This document shows positions 1 through 6,438 of a stretch of 6,634 nucleotides of DNA, one piece after another. Origin of the DNA: an uncultured Oscillospiraceae bacterium (GTDB lineage Bacteria; Bacillota; Clostridia; Oscillospirales; Acutalibacteraceae); NCBI GenBank assembly GCA_905203795.1, contig CAJKXG010000075.1, positions 1 to 6,634 on the forward strand, given 5' to 3'. Numbering within the stretch: the stretch's first letter is position 1; each line of letters opens with the position of its first letter. The notes under the pieces were generated by a model. That model saw only the letters and a list, made by a program, of their open reading frames with translations, had not been told where the DNA came from and searched no databases. Made by a program: the position numbers and the translations under genes.

Positions 1-39
1 GGGGGCTGTTTGGTTGATCGCTATGATATCAATCCAGGA

Positions 40-3000
40 TTATCCCGCAGGAAACGCGCTGATTTTTCCGACGGAATACTGCAAAATCAAGCGGGCATCG
101 CTGGATGTGACGCTATAGTCACCGTCCACATTCGCCGCCTCCGCATTCATCTCGCTGTCGCCGATTTTACCAACGCAATACTGCAACACCAGGCGGGCGT
201 CGGTAGAGTTGATGTCGCCGTCTTCGTTCACATCGCCCATGGTGATGACGGGAATCAGCTCCAACCGCTCCATCGCATCCCTCATGGATGCCACCGCCGT
301 TTCAATGGCTTCCTGCGTAGCGTTCGCATCTGCCAGAACCTCTTCCGCCTCTGCCAAAGTCTGCATCAGCTCGATCCAGCTTTCCCAAGTATAGTCATCG
401 GCATCCAGCATATTCGCCACTTCGACCGCCACAAACAGCGTGGTTCGATTGACAGGAACGTCGTCTCCCAACGCATTGATAGCCGTCTGCAGTTCAATAA
501 TCATGCTCTTGAGCGGAGAGGGCCACGCGGCGATGTCATTGACCTTTTCGGCCTTTTCATACGCAGCGAGATACGCATTGTACGGTTCTTCTTCGTACTC
601 ACCCCGCTCGAGTTTGTCTTTGAACATCTGCTCCAGCATGGTGCGCAGTGATGCGGTTTCCAGTTCAACGGAAGCGTCGACAATCTTGGCGTCCTTCAAC
701 TTCAGCGTAACCTCATTGCCGGCACTGACACCGCCCGGCCAAACCATGAGGATGACGCGGCGTACCGCACTCCAGTCGAGCAGACCCAAGTGACATTCAT
801 TCGTCTCGATATCCACACCATTGACATTGACCTTATAATTGCTTGTCGGCGTATCTCGGTTGGTTTCGGGACTCGGGTTTTGCATGACCGTACCCAGCGG
901 GATTTTGATCACATTTTCGCCCCAATGCATCTCGTTCGCCCAATTCTGGTTGATGCGCCAACCGAAGTTATGCTCAGTCAAACTGGGCGGATTGCTGTCC
1001 GTAGGCGATCCCGGTTTGTTCGCTACATCCTCCGAACGGAAGCGAATGGCGTTGGCTCCGTTGGTGAAACTGTAATTGGAAAGCGGTTTTGTTTCGTCGG
1101 TAGCGTGCCAAACCATCGTGAAGGTCAAGTAGAGGTTTTCCGAGTTTGGATGACCTGACAGATTCACCGCACCGTCGTCGAGGTCAGTCCAGTCGGCGTA
1201 CATATTGTTGGAACTCGACGTGGCGTACAACGGGAACCGTGAGGACGCAAACTTGTCGAGAGTGGCCACGGTTTCCGATACCCCATTATCAAATACCGGG
1301 TCGTAAATAAACCGGAATTCATAAGTAGCCGTCTCGGTGCCTTTGGTCACTTCAATCACAGAAACGCCCGGAATCTTGGCGGTGGGCTTGTAGTTCACCT
1401 GGAAGTTCTCCGACGCCACCCAGGTCAGCTTGGGAATCGCCGTCGTCTCGCTGGGAGAGAGTTCAATCGTATAGTTGAACTGATTGTAACTGAAGCTTTC
1501 CATCTCCTCGCCGTTGATCGACAAGGAACTGAGGCAGGGCATATTCGGAACCGAAACGGGATAGCTGGCTTCCATCTTCTGCCCGTTCAGGGTGAAGGTG
1601 GCGGTGATCAGCGAGGTGCCGCCGCCCACAGCGGTGATGTCACCGGTCGCGGCATTCACTGTTGCCACGTTCGGGTTGCTGCTGGTGTAGGTGACGCTCA
1701 GACCGTTTTTGCCCGGTTCGAGGAAGGTCTCGTCGGTCAGGCAGACCGACACCTCAGAACCGAGGGTTTCGCCGGGAAGTGCCACAACCTTGTCGTTTGT
1801 CAACGTGACCACTTTCATCTGAAGCGGCACTTCCGATCCGGTCAGCGTAACCGTCTTGGAAGCCGCCGGAGTCGCGCTGTCGTATGCGGCGACAATTTCA
1901 TAGGTGCCGGGCATCAGCACGCGCCGACCGGCCTCAAAGCCGTCGTCGCCGGTGGAAGCGGGGTCGATCGCCATCAAATCTTTGAGTTCGATTTGAATGG
2001 TCGCCTGCTTGGTTTCACCCGCTTTGAGTTCCACACGCGCAAAGCCTTTCAGTTCCTGCTTGGGCACCGTACCGTTGCCGGCATCCGGGGCTTTCACATA
2101 CACCTGCACAACATCCGCCCCATCGACCTTGCCGGTATTGGTGACATCCGCCGTCACGGTGATGATGCCGTCGGCAGGACCGGACACCTTCATATTGTCA
2201 ATCTTGAAGTTCGTGTAGCTCAGGCCGTAACCGAACACATAGCGGGGCGTGCCGTCGAAATACATATAGGTGCGTCCCGACTGACCGTCGCGGTTGTCGA
2301 TGGCGTAATCCCACAAGAACTCATCGGGATAGGAGTAAAGCTGGGAATCGTCCTTATACCAAGTCTGCGTCAGATGACCGCCGGGATTGTAGTCGCCGAA
2401 CAGAATTCTGGCATGGGCTTCGCCCTGACGCATGCCGTTATATGCGGTCCACACAATGGCGTCCACATTCTCTTCAAATGCGCTGACATCCATCACACCG
2501 ACGGATTGAATGACAACCACCGTCTTGCCGCCGGCCGCTTTGGTCCGTTTGGCCACCTCGTTCACCAGAACCTCTTGGCCCGCGGGGAACTTGATGTTGG
2601 GACGGTCGCTCGCTTCGTTACACACGCGGTAGGCGCCGAAGGTCGCCTTGTCGTTCTCGTCGCGCGCGTTGGCGGTGGCAGTACCGATGTACACGACCGA
2701 CACGCCGCCGTGGGACGCTTGGTCGAGCTGAGCGGTGTTCATGATAGGAGATCTGTCGTAAGAGAAGGTGACATAGATGTCGTGAAGACCGTTGTTTTCA
2801 CCTCTCGCAAAATCCCACAGCGAACGGTTGAATTTGCTGATGGCAAAGGCCTCGTTGTACGCGCCCTGCTCGCTGGACACCTTGCTGGAGAAGCCGGCAG
2901 TCTTCCAATTGGCCGCGGTGATGTCGCCAAAGGCGGTGGGCAGCGTGCCGGAATAGAGATCGTTTCCGGTCGGCAGGCATTGCACCGTCGCCAAAATCGT

Positions 3001-4773
3001 ACCATTCGGAGAATCCAGATGGAACTCGGCGTTCACTTTGATATTGTTGCCGCTGGCCGAGAAAACGCGCACCTCTTCGGCAGACATCTTGGTGAGATCG
3101 ACGTTTTCGAACTTAACGTAGGAGTTATCCTTGATGTTGGTCAAATAGCCATCGTTCGCCTTGCTCAGGTTGTAGAATTCGGCACCGGAGGAGGCGTCTA
3201 CAATACCCGCACCGGGGTAGAAACCGATGGCGCGCACGCGCAGCAGATTGTTGGTGTTGTCCGGCACATTGGCGGTCATGCCGTCATAGAACTCGACCGT
3301 CTGGCCCTTTTCGGCGCCAACCAACTGCATGCCCTTTTTGAAGGTGATTCTCTCGGATTTCGGCCAACCGCTGTAGTCACCCAAATCCCAGCAGTTCATC
3401 AGAGGACCAAAGACCTTGATGCTGTCTGCGGTATTGGCAATGGGCAGCGCGTTGTTTTCGTTTTTCAGCAGCACGGCGCCCTGCATGCCGGCTTCCACGG
3501 ACTTTTGTACGTTGGCAGCCGACTCGGGCAGCGTAGTGCCGCCGCTGTATTTGCTCGGATTGAACCATTCGTAGCCTTCTTCTTTGGTGTAGGCGCCCAT
3601 GGTGCCGTCCACGCCGTCAAACTCACCGGTTTTAAAGCGGGTCACAAAAATGTCCAGCAGAATCTGGTCAATTTCGGCCTCCGTGATGAGACCCTGTTCC
3701 ACCGCTGCCACCGTGTAATCGTCGTACACCGTATCCATAGAGCCGCCGCCGCAGTCCATGTTGTTGCCGGCTTTCAGGCTCAGCGCCACCGCCTCGGCGG
3801 GGGTGACAACATGGTCGTAGCCTTCGGGAATCCATTTGTGGTTCAAAATGGTATCGTTGATAGCGCCGCAGTCATTTACCACAAAGCCGGTAAAACCAAA
3901 GGTCTTGCGCAGCAGCGTATCCAGCAAATAGCCGTTGGCCGAGCACGGCACACCGTTAATGCGGTTATACGCCGACATCAGCGACGCCACATCGGTCTTT
4001 TCCACAATGCGCTGGAAAGCCCAGGTGTAATAGTCACGCAGCGTCTTGTTGTCGATGTCATAGGTGCCGCTGTTGCGGTTCTTTTCACTGCTGTTGGCCG
4101 CATAGTGCTTGAGGGTGGGCGCAACCTTGATATAGTCGTGACCGTACTCCGCACTGTCCTTGTTGTTGTTGACATGGCCGTCGCCGATGCCCTGCAAACC
4201 ACGGACAAACTGCTCGCCCATCACAGCGGTCAAGAACGGGTCTTCACTATACGCTTCCTCGTTGCGGCCCCAACGCGGGTCACGCAACAGGTTCATCGTG
4301 GGCGAATAGTAGCTGAGACCCCGTCCGCCTGCCGCATTGTAATACGCGCGAATCTCGTCACTCACAATCGTGCCGACCTCTTGCATCAGATCGAGGTTCC
4401 ACGACGAAGCCGTGGTGATCGGGGACGGGAACGACGTACCGCCGTCGTTGCTCATCAGACCGTGAAGCGCCTCGTTTTGATACTTATAGGCACTCACGCC
4501 CAGTCGGGGAATCGCCGGCGCGGACGGAATCAACTGCGCCTGCTTTTCCTCCAGACTCATGCGGCTGATCAGATCCGCCGCCCGCTCCTTATAGCTGAGT
4601 CTGACATCGAGATAGGCGGGAATTTCGTCGTTTTCCGCCTGTGCCTCGGCCGCCCCCTCGCCGGATACCTCTGCGCCTACGAATGAGGTGGAGGCAAATC
4701 CACCCATCGCCAGAGATACGCACAGCAAAATCGCAAGCAGTCCGAATGCTGTTTTACCCTTCATCCGTTTCAT
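40..4773 (-). CDS. Secreted multimodular GH3 beta-glycosidase (beta-xylosidase-like) with CBM6-like insert and dockerin
   Basis: Predicted exo-acting retaining glycosidase that removes terminal beta-linked sugars from plant polysaccharide outside the cell. A signal peptide (K/R-rich start, hydrophobic 10-27, possible cleavage after VGA 32-34) precedes a GH3 barrel (about 65-385) with NEALHG (100-105), DPRWGR (165-170), KH (222-223) and the nucleophile D301 in GFVVNDCGAI. The GH3 sandwich domain (about 428-850) is split by a CBM6-like insert (505-675) and ends in RYVFGYGLSYTNF (844-856). FnIII-like (878-965), Big2-like (985-1076), cadherin/Ig-like (1080-1157), unassigned (1161-1368), FIVAR-like (1369-1507) and dockerin (1510-1573) regions follow. 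At 1577 residues it is about twice a plain GH3 enzyme. The ATG at 4773 is chosen because an in-frame TGA lies two codons upstream and AGGAG precedes it by 12 nt. DCGAI favours beta-xylosidase/arabinofuranosidase over beta-glucosidase, but specificity is inferred. Confidence 0.93.
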   Translation of the reverse strand: MKRMKGKTAFGLLAILLCVSLAMGGFASTSFVGAEVSGEGAAEAQAENDEIPAYLDVRLSYKERAADLISRMSLEEKQAQLIPSAPAIPRLGVSAYKYQNEALHGLMSNDGGTSFPSPITTASSWNLDLMQEVGTIVSDEIRAYYNAAGGRGLSYYSPTMNLLRDPRWGRNEEAYSEDPFLTAVMGEQFVRGLQGIGDGHVNNNKDSAEYGHDYIKVAPTLKHYAANSSEKNRNSGTYDIDNKTLRDYYTWAFQRIVEKTDVASLMSAYNRINGVPCSANGYLLDTLLRKTFGFTGFVVNDCGAINDTILNHKWIPEGYDHVVTPAEAVALSLKAGNNMDCGGGSMDTVYDDYTVAAVEQGLITEAEIDQILLDIFVTRFKTGEFDGVDGTMGAYTKEEGYEWFNPSKYSGGTTLPESAANVQKSVEAGMQGAVLLKNENNALPIANTADSIKVFGPLMNCWDLGDYSGWPKSERITFKKGMQLVGAEKGQTVEFYDGMTANVPDNTNNLLRVRAIGFYPGAGIVDASSGAEFYNLSKANDGYLTNIKDNSYVKFENVDLTKMSAEEVRVFSASGNNIKVNAEFHLDSPNGTILATVQCLPTGNDLYSGTLPTAFGDITAANWKTAGFSSKVSSEQGAYNEAFAISKFNRSLWDFARGENNGLHDIYVTFSYDRSPIMNTAQLDQASHGGVSVVYIGTATANARDENDKATFGAYRVCNEASDRPNIKFPAGQEVLVNEVAKRTKAAGGKTVVVIQSVGVMDVSAFEENVDAIVWTAYNGMRQGEAHARILFGDYNPGGHLTQTWYKDDSQLYSYPDEFLWDYAIDNRDGQSGRTYMYFDGTPRYVFGYGLSYTNFKIDNMKVSGPADGIITVTADVTNTGKVDGADVVQVYVKAPDAGNGTVPKQELKGFARVELKAGETKQATIQIELKDLMAIDPASTGDDGFEAGRRVLMPGTYEIVAAYDSATPAASKTVTLTGSEVPLQMKVVTLTNDKVVALPGETLGSEVSVCLTDETFLEPGKNGLSVTYTSSNPNVATVNAATGDITAVGGGTSLITATFTLNGQKMEASYPVSVPNMPCLSSLSINGEEMESFSYNQFNYTIELSPSETTAIPKLTWVASENFQVNYKPTAKIPGVSVIEVTKGTETATYEFRFIYDPVFDNGVSETVATLDKFASSRFPLYATSSSNNMYADWTDLDDGAVNLSGHPNSENLYLTFTMVWHATDETKPLSNYSFTNGANAIRFRSEDVANKPGSPTDSNPPSLTEHNFGWRINQNWANEMHWGENVIKIPLGTVMQNPSPETNRDTPTSNYKVNVNGVDIETNECHLGLLDWSAVRRVILMVWPGGVSAGNEVTLKLKDAKIVDASVELETASLRTMLEQMFKDKLERGEYEEEPYNAYLAAYEKAEKVNDIAAWPSPLKSMIIELQTAINALGDDVPVNRTTLFVAVEVANMLDADDYTWESWIELMQTLAEAEEVLADANATQEAIETAVASMRDAMERLELIPVITMGDVNEDGDINSTDARLVLQYCVGKIGDSEMNAEAANVDGDYSVTSSDARLILQYSVGKISAFPAG
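55..246 (-). other. C-terminal type I dockerin
   Basis: Residues about 1510-1573 of the GH3 protein hold two calcium-loop/helix repeats. Loop 1 is DVNEDGDINSTD (1514-1525), with ligand positions D1514, N1516, D1518, N1522 and D1525. Loop 2 is NVDGDYSVTSSD (1548-1559), with N1548, D1550, D1552, T1556 and D1559, so it is slightly less canonical. Both are followed by near-identical helices, DARLVLQYCVGKI and DARLILQYSVGKI. Dockerins bind cohesins on scaffoldins or surface anchors. No cohesin is in the window, so the partner is unknown. Confidence 0.92.
253..669 (-). other. Two FIVAR-like helical modules
   Basis: Residues about 1369-1436 and 1443-1507 of the GH3 protein are predicted helical. 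The second copy shows the FIVAR pattern well: YTWESWIELMQTLAEAEEVL (1461-1480), then ATQEAIETAVASMRDAMERL (1485-1504). The first copy is more divergent, with LRTMLEQMF, YNAYLAAYEKAEKV and IIELQTAINAL. FIVAR domains usually act as spacers or contact modules in secreted Gram-positive enzymes. Here they separate the sugar-binding part from the dockerin. Confidence 0.7.
670..1293 (-). other. Unassigned probable beta-sandwich module, possible carbohydrate-binding domain
   Basis: Residues about 1161-1368 of the GH3 protein match no family I can name. The segment is rich in alternating hydrophobic strands and aromatics, with NLYLTFTMVW (1213-1222), AIRFRSEDV (1242-1250), NFGWRINQNW (1269-1278), VIKIPLGTV (1288-1296), VILMVWPGG (1340-1348) and LKLKDAKIVDA (1357-1367). 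This composition, and its place between Ig-like domains and the helical/dockerin tail, suit a jelly-roll sugar-binding module. That is an inference from composition and position. Confidence 0.5.
2749..3261 (-). other. CBM6-like carbohydrate-binding domain inserted within the GH3 sandwich domain
   Basis: Residues about 505-675 of the GH3 protein interrupt its second catalytic domain. The segment has the CBM6 pattern: SYVKFENVDL (551-560), FSASGNNIKVNAEFHLDSPNG (begins 571), a Gly/Thr-rich stretch with W623, and NGLHDIYVTFSYD (661-673). GH3 sequence resumes at about 685 with GGVSVVYIGT. CBM6 members commonly bind xylan or beta-glucans. The insertion lies in roughly the part of the domain where other GH3 enzymes carry PA14 domains. 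Family assignment is by pattern only, and domain edges are approximate to about 10 residues. Confidence 0.7.
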
Positions 4774-4785
4774 TTTTCAATACAA

Positions 4786-4793
4786 CTCCTCTC
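4786..4793 (-). promoter_or_regulatory. Ribosome binding site of the GH3 gene
   Basis: On the minus strand the sequence reads GAGAGGAG, followed by a 12-nt spacer and ATG. The spacer is long for an SD site. An in-frame TGA two codons before the ATG rules out an upstream start, and the next in-frame ATG (residue 4) would be even further away. Confidence 0.7.
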
Positions 4794-4890
4794 ATATGGT
4801 GCCTTTCGGATTTTGAAAAGAAGATTTTCTGCCTCCCTTCGTTATACACATTTCGAAAATCCAAACCATGTATAAACAGAAATACCACAC

Positions 4891-4912
4891 AACTGTTGAA
4901 GCGGCAACGGTT
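4891..4912 (-). other. Short imperfect hairpin after the lipoprotein stop codon
   Basis: AACTGTTG (4891-4898) and CAACGGTT (4905-4912) form a stem of seven pairs with one mismatch and a 6-nt loop, starting 11 nt past the TGA. No U-run follows on the minus strand, so efficient termination is unlikely and read-through into the GH3 gene is plausible. It might act as a processing or attenuation structure. Confidence 0.3.
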
Positions 4913-4923
4913 CGTCGGGGGGG

Positions 4924-6264
4924 TCAGTCCGCCCCGTCCGATTCTTCAAAAACGCCGTCCGCGCCGATCTCTATGTCATAGGGCCAATCGTCGTTCTCCA
5001 GCCCGCCCAGATTGTACACATGGGAATAGCCCGCCGCCAGCGCGGTTTCCAACGCGGTCTGTGACCGACCGCCCACCGCACAGTAAAAAATGATCTTCGC
5101 CGTTTTGTCGGGAATAAGGCGTTCCAGGTTTTCCGCCACCTTGTCCAGCGGAATGTGCAGTGCGCCCGGAATGTGTCCGGTAATATATTCCTCCGCCGTG
5201 CGGACATCGACGATATACGCCCCATTCTCCAACTGGTCGGTGCGCGCCTGCTCCGCTTTGATGCTGTAGGTACGCACGGAATCGGCGGAAAGGACGTCAA
5301 ACCAGAACGCATCGCCCGCCAGTAACACATATCCTTCCGCTGTATAGGCCAGCGACCGAATAGCGTGCTCGGTCTGCTCCTTGAGTTTGGTGCATTCCGT
5401 GCAACTGGTCAGCGTCAACAGCTTGCCGCCGTCTGCCCCGATCAAAATCTGGTCATCCAACACCCCGGCGGCATTCAGGTGAAGGGGGAAAAACGCGTTG
5501 CTCATCGTGTTGTTGATTTTGTCCAGGTAAATTTCCGTCCAAAGTTCTCCGTCGGCTGTCTTGAACAGAACGGGGGCGTCCTCGTTATCGATAGCGGTGC
5601 CCATCACCAAATAGCCCTGCCCGCAACAACTGATGGCTCTCATATGAAAGGTGGTACCCAAATTTTGATACACCGTATTGTAATCAAGAACCTTTCCCTT
5701 CGACAGGCTCTCCATCATCAGCACTTGCCCCTCGCGGGTCACGGCCAAGCAGGTTTCGCCGTTGGAATCGACGGAAATAAAGTCATTGGTGACATCGACA
5801 GCCAGCGAGTCCCATGTTTGTCCGTCGATGGAGGTCAGCACCGTCCCGTTTCGTCCCACCGCCACAAAAGCACTGCCGAAATCGGTTACTGCCAGCAGAT
5901 CGTGTGTAGTGCCGACATCCACCGCCTGAAACACCTCGTCCGCGCCGGATACCACAACCGTGCCGTTGTTCCCCACCGCGGCATAGTGGTTGTTGGCGAA
6001 CGCCACCCCGTTCAACGTCTCCGAAACGGTGCTTGGCAGGGAAGTGACGGTTTTATCCGCAGAAATCCGGTCGATTCGTCCGCCCGTTCCCACCGCCATA
6101 AAGGTTTGTTCTCCCAAACAAACCGAACGGTAGCCGAGAGTTTCCGCCACCGGCTGGGGCTGTTTCCCGTTCGGTTTTTCCGAAGCGTCGCATCCGACCG
6201 CTCCCACTATCAGCGCCAGCAGGGACAAAAACAGCACTATCCGCTTTACACTCCGACTGTTCAA
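4924..6264 (-). CDS. Predicted lipoprotein: propeller-like repeats fused to a C-terminal rhodanese domain
   Basis: A 446-residue protein of unknown role, predicted to be anchored on the outer face of the membrane. A basic start and hydrophobic stretch (9-23) lead to a lipobox-like AVGC with lipidation Cys C25. Residues about 45-330 carry repeats of the form AVGxxGxV centred near G59, G98, G137, T176, G222, G276 and G317, the first four exactly 39 residues apart; some include SxDGxxW-type turns (145-151, 236-242). This resembles BNR/Ycf48-like beta-propellers. Residues about 333-430 form a rhodanese domain: VDVRTAEEY (352-360), GHIPGALHIPL (363-373) and the active-site loop CAVGGRS (395-401) with Cys395 present. 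Start is TTG: in-frame TAA at 6286-6288 excludes a longer form, and a strong GGGAGAGGG SD lies just upstream. It precedes the GH3 gene by 150 nt on the same strand. Sulfur transfer, redox or simple ligand binding are all possible. Confidence 0.9.
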   Translation of the reverse strand: MNSRSVKRIVLFLSLLALIVGAVGCDASEKPNGKQPQPVAETLGYRSVCLGEQTFMAVGTGGRIDRISADKTVTSLPSTVSETLNGVAFANNHYAAVGNNGTVVVSGADEVFQAVDVGTTHDLLAVTDFGSAFVAVGRNGTVLTSIDGQTWDSLAVDVTNDFISVDSNGETCLAVTREGQVLMMESLSKGKVLDYNTVYQNLGTTFHMRAISCCGQGYLVMGTAIDNEDAPVLFKTADGELWTEIYLDKINNTMSNAFFPLHLNAAGVLDDQILIGADGGKLLTLTSCTECTKLKEQTEHAIRSLAYTAEGYVLLAGDAFWFDVLSADSVRTYSIKAEQARTDQLENGAYIVDVRTAEEYITGHIPGALHIPLDKVAENLERLIPDKTAKIIFYCAVGGRSQTALETALAAGYSHVYNLGGLENDDWPYDIEIGADGVFEESDGAD

Positions 6265-6269
6265 ACGAT

Positions 6270-6278
6270 CCCTCTCCC
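6270..6278 (-). promoter_or_regulatory. Ribosome binding site deciding the TTG start of the lipoprotein gene
   Basis: The minus strand reads GGGAGAGGG, with 5 nt between its end and the TTG at 6264-6262. An in-frame TAA (6286-6288) lies just upstream and no ATG/GTG occurs in frame before the hydrophobic signal. The TTG is therefore the only start that keeps the basic residues and lipobox. Confidence 0.75.
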
Positions 6279-6350
6279 ATCCGCCTTACAAGATAGAACG
6301 CCGGCCCGAATCCAATTTGTGTGGCACGCAAAGGTATGTATCGCAAAAAA

Positions 6351-6378
6351 CGTTGCGGCAAAATCACATTTGCCAACG
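6351..6378. repeat. Imperfect inverted repeat in the leader
   Basis: On the plus strand CGTTG (6351-6355) pairs with CAACG (6374-6378), and GCAAA (6358-6362) pairs with TTTGC (6369-6373). There is a 2-nt bulge on one side and a 6-nt loop. It overlaps the cre-like box by eight bases. It could be a two-half-site operator or an RNA stem-loop in the leader; no U-run follows on the minus strand, so it is not an intrinsic terminator as it stands. Confidence 0.45.
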
Positions 6379-6385
6379 CTGTCAT
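6370..6385 (-). promoter_or_regulatory. Candidate cre/LacI-family operator
   Basis: The minus strand reads ATGACAGCGTTGGCAA. Against the CcpA cre consensus WTGNAANCGNWNNCAW it has one mismatch (C in place of the first A of AA) and keeps the central CG and both TG/CA ends. It lies about 18-33 nt downstream of the predicted transcription start, where a bound repressor would block initiation or elongation. A sugar-specific LacI-family regulator could also recognise it. Confidence 0.5.
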
Positions 6386-6409
6386 TCAAACAGATTACCA
6401 TTTTAATTT

Positions 6410-6438
6410 ATTATAATAGCAAGCGTGCACAATGTCAA
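6410..6438 (-). promoter_or_regulatory. Consensus sigma-A promoter for the lipoprotein gene
   Basis: On the minus strand, TTGACA (6438-6433) and TATAAT (6415-6410) are separated by exactly 17 nt, so both hexamers match the housekeeping consensus fully. Transcription should begin near 6403, giving a leader of about 140 nt before the TTG start. A promoter this strong would usually need a repressor, which fits the operator-like sequences just downstream. Confidence 0.88.

Noticed and set aside
12..35. A small hairpin (GGTTGAT with ATCAA-T-CC) just after the GH3 stop codon
   Set aside because: The stem is short and bulged with no U-run on the minus strand, and the window ends before any real terminator could be judged.
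1993..4686. A stop-free plus-strand frame of 897 codons opposite the GH3 gene
   Set aside because: It is fully antisense to a protein with many recognisable domains, starts without an evident SD, and its translation is a His/Arg/Val-rich sequence with no domain. It is a codon-bias shadow of the GC-rich gene.
4792..4869. A possible 25-codon leader peptide before the GH3 gene (ATG at about 4869, TGA near the GH3 SD)
   Set aside because: No SD precedes the ATG and the peptide has no attenuation-like codon run. Nothing distinguishes it from chance.
4841..4869. A TATAAC -10-like hexamer on the minus strand upstream of the GH3 gene
   Set aside because: At 16-18 nt spacing the -35 region matches TTGACA at only about two of six positions, so it is not called as a promoter.
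4917..4923. Run of seven G (C on the coding strand) directly after the lipoprotein stop codon, considered as a frameshift site
   Set aside because: It lies after the TGA, so slippage there would not change the protein, and the rhodanese domain is already complete.
6053..6385. A minus-strand 110-codon frame beginning in the leader and overlapping the lipoprotein start
   Set aside because: Its ATG lies in the cre-like box with no SD before it, and most of its length overlaps the real gene in another frame. The lipoprotein SD lies inside it, as expected of a shadow.
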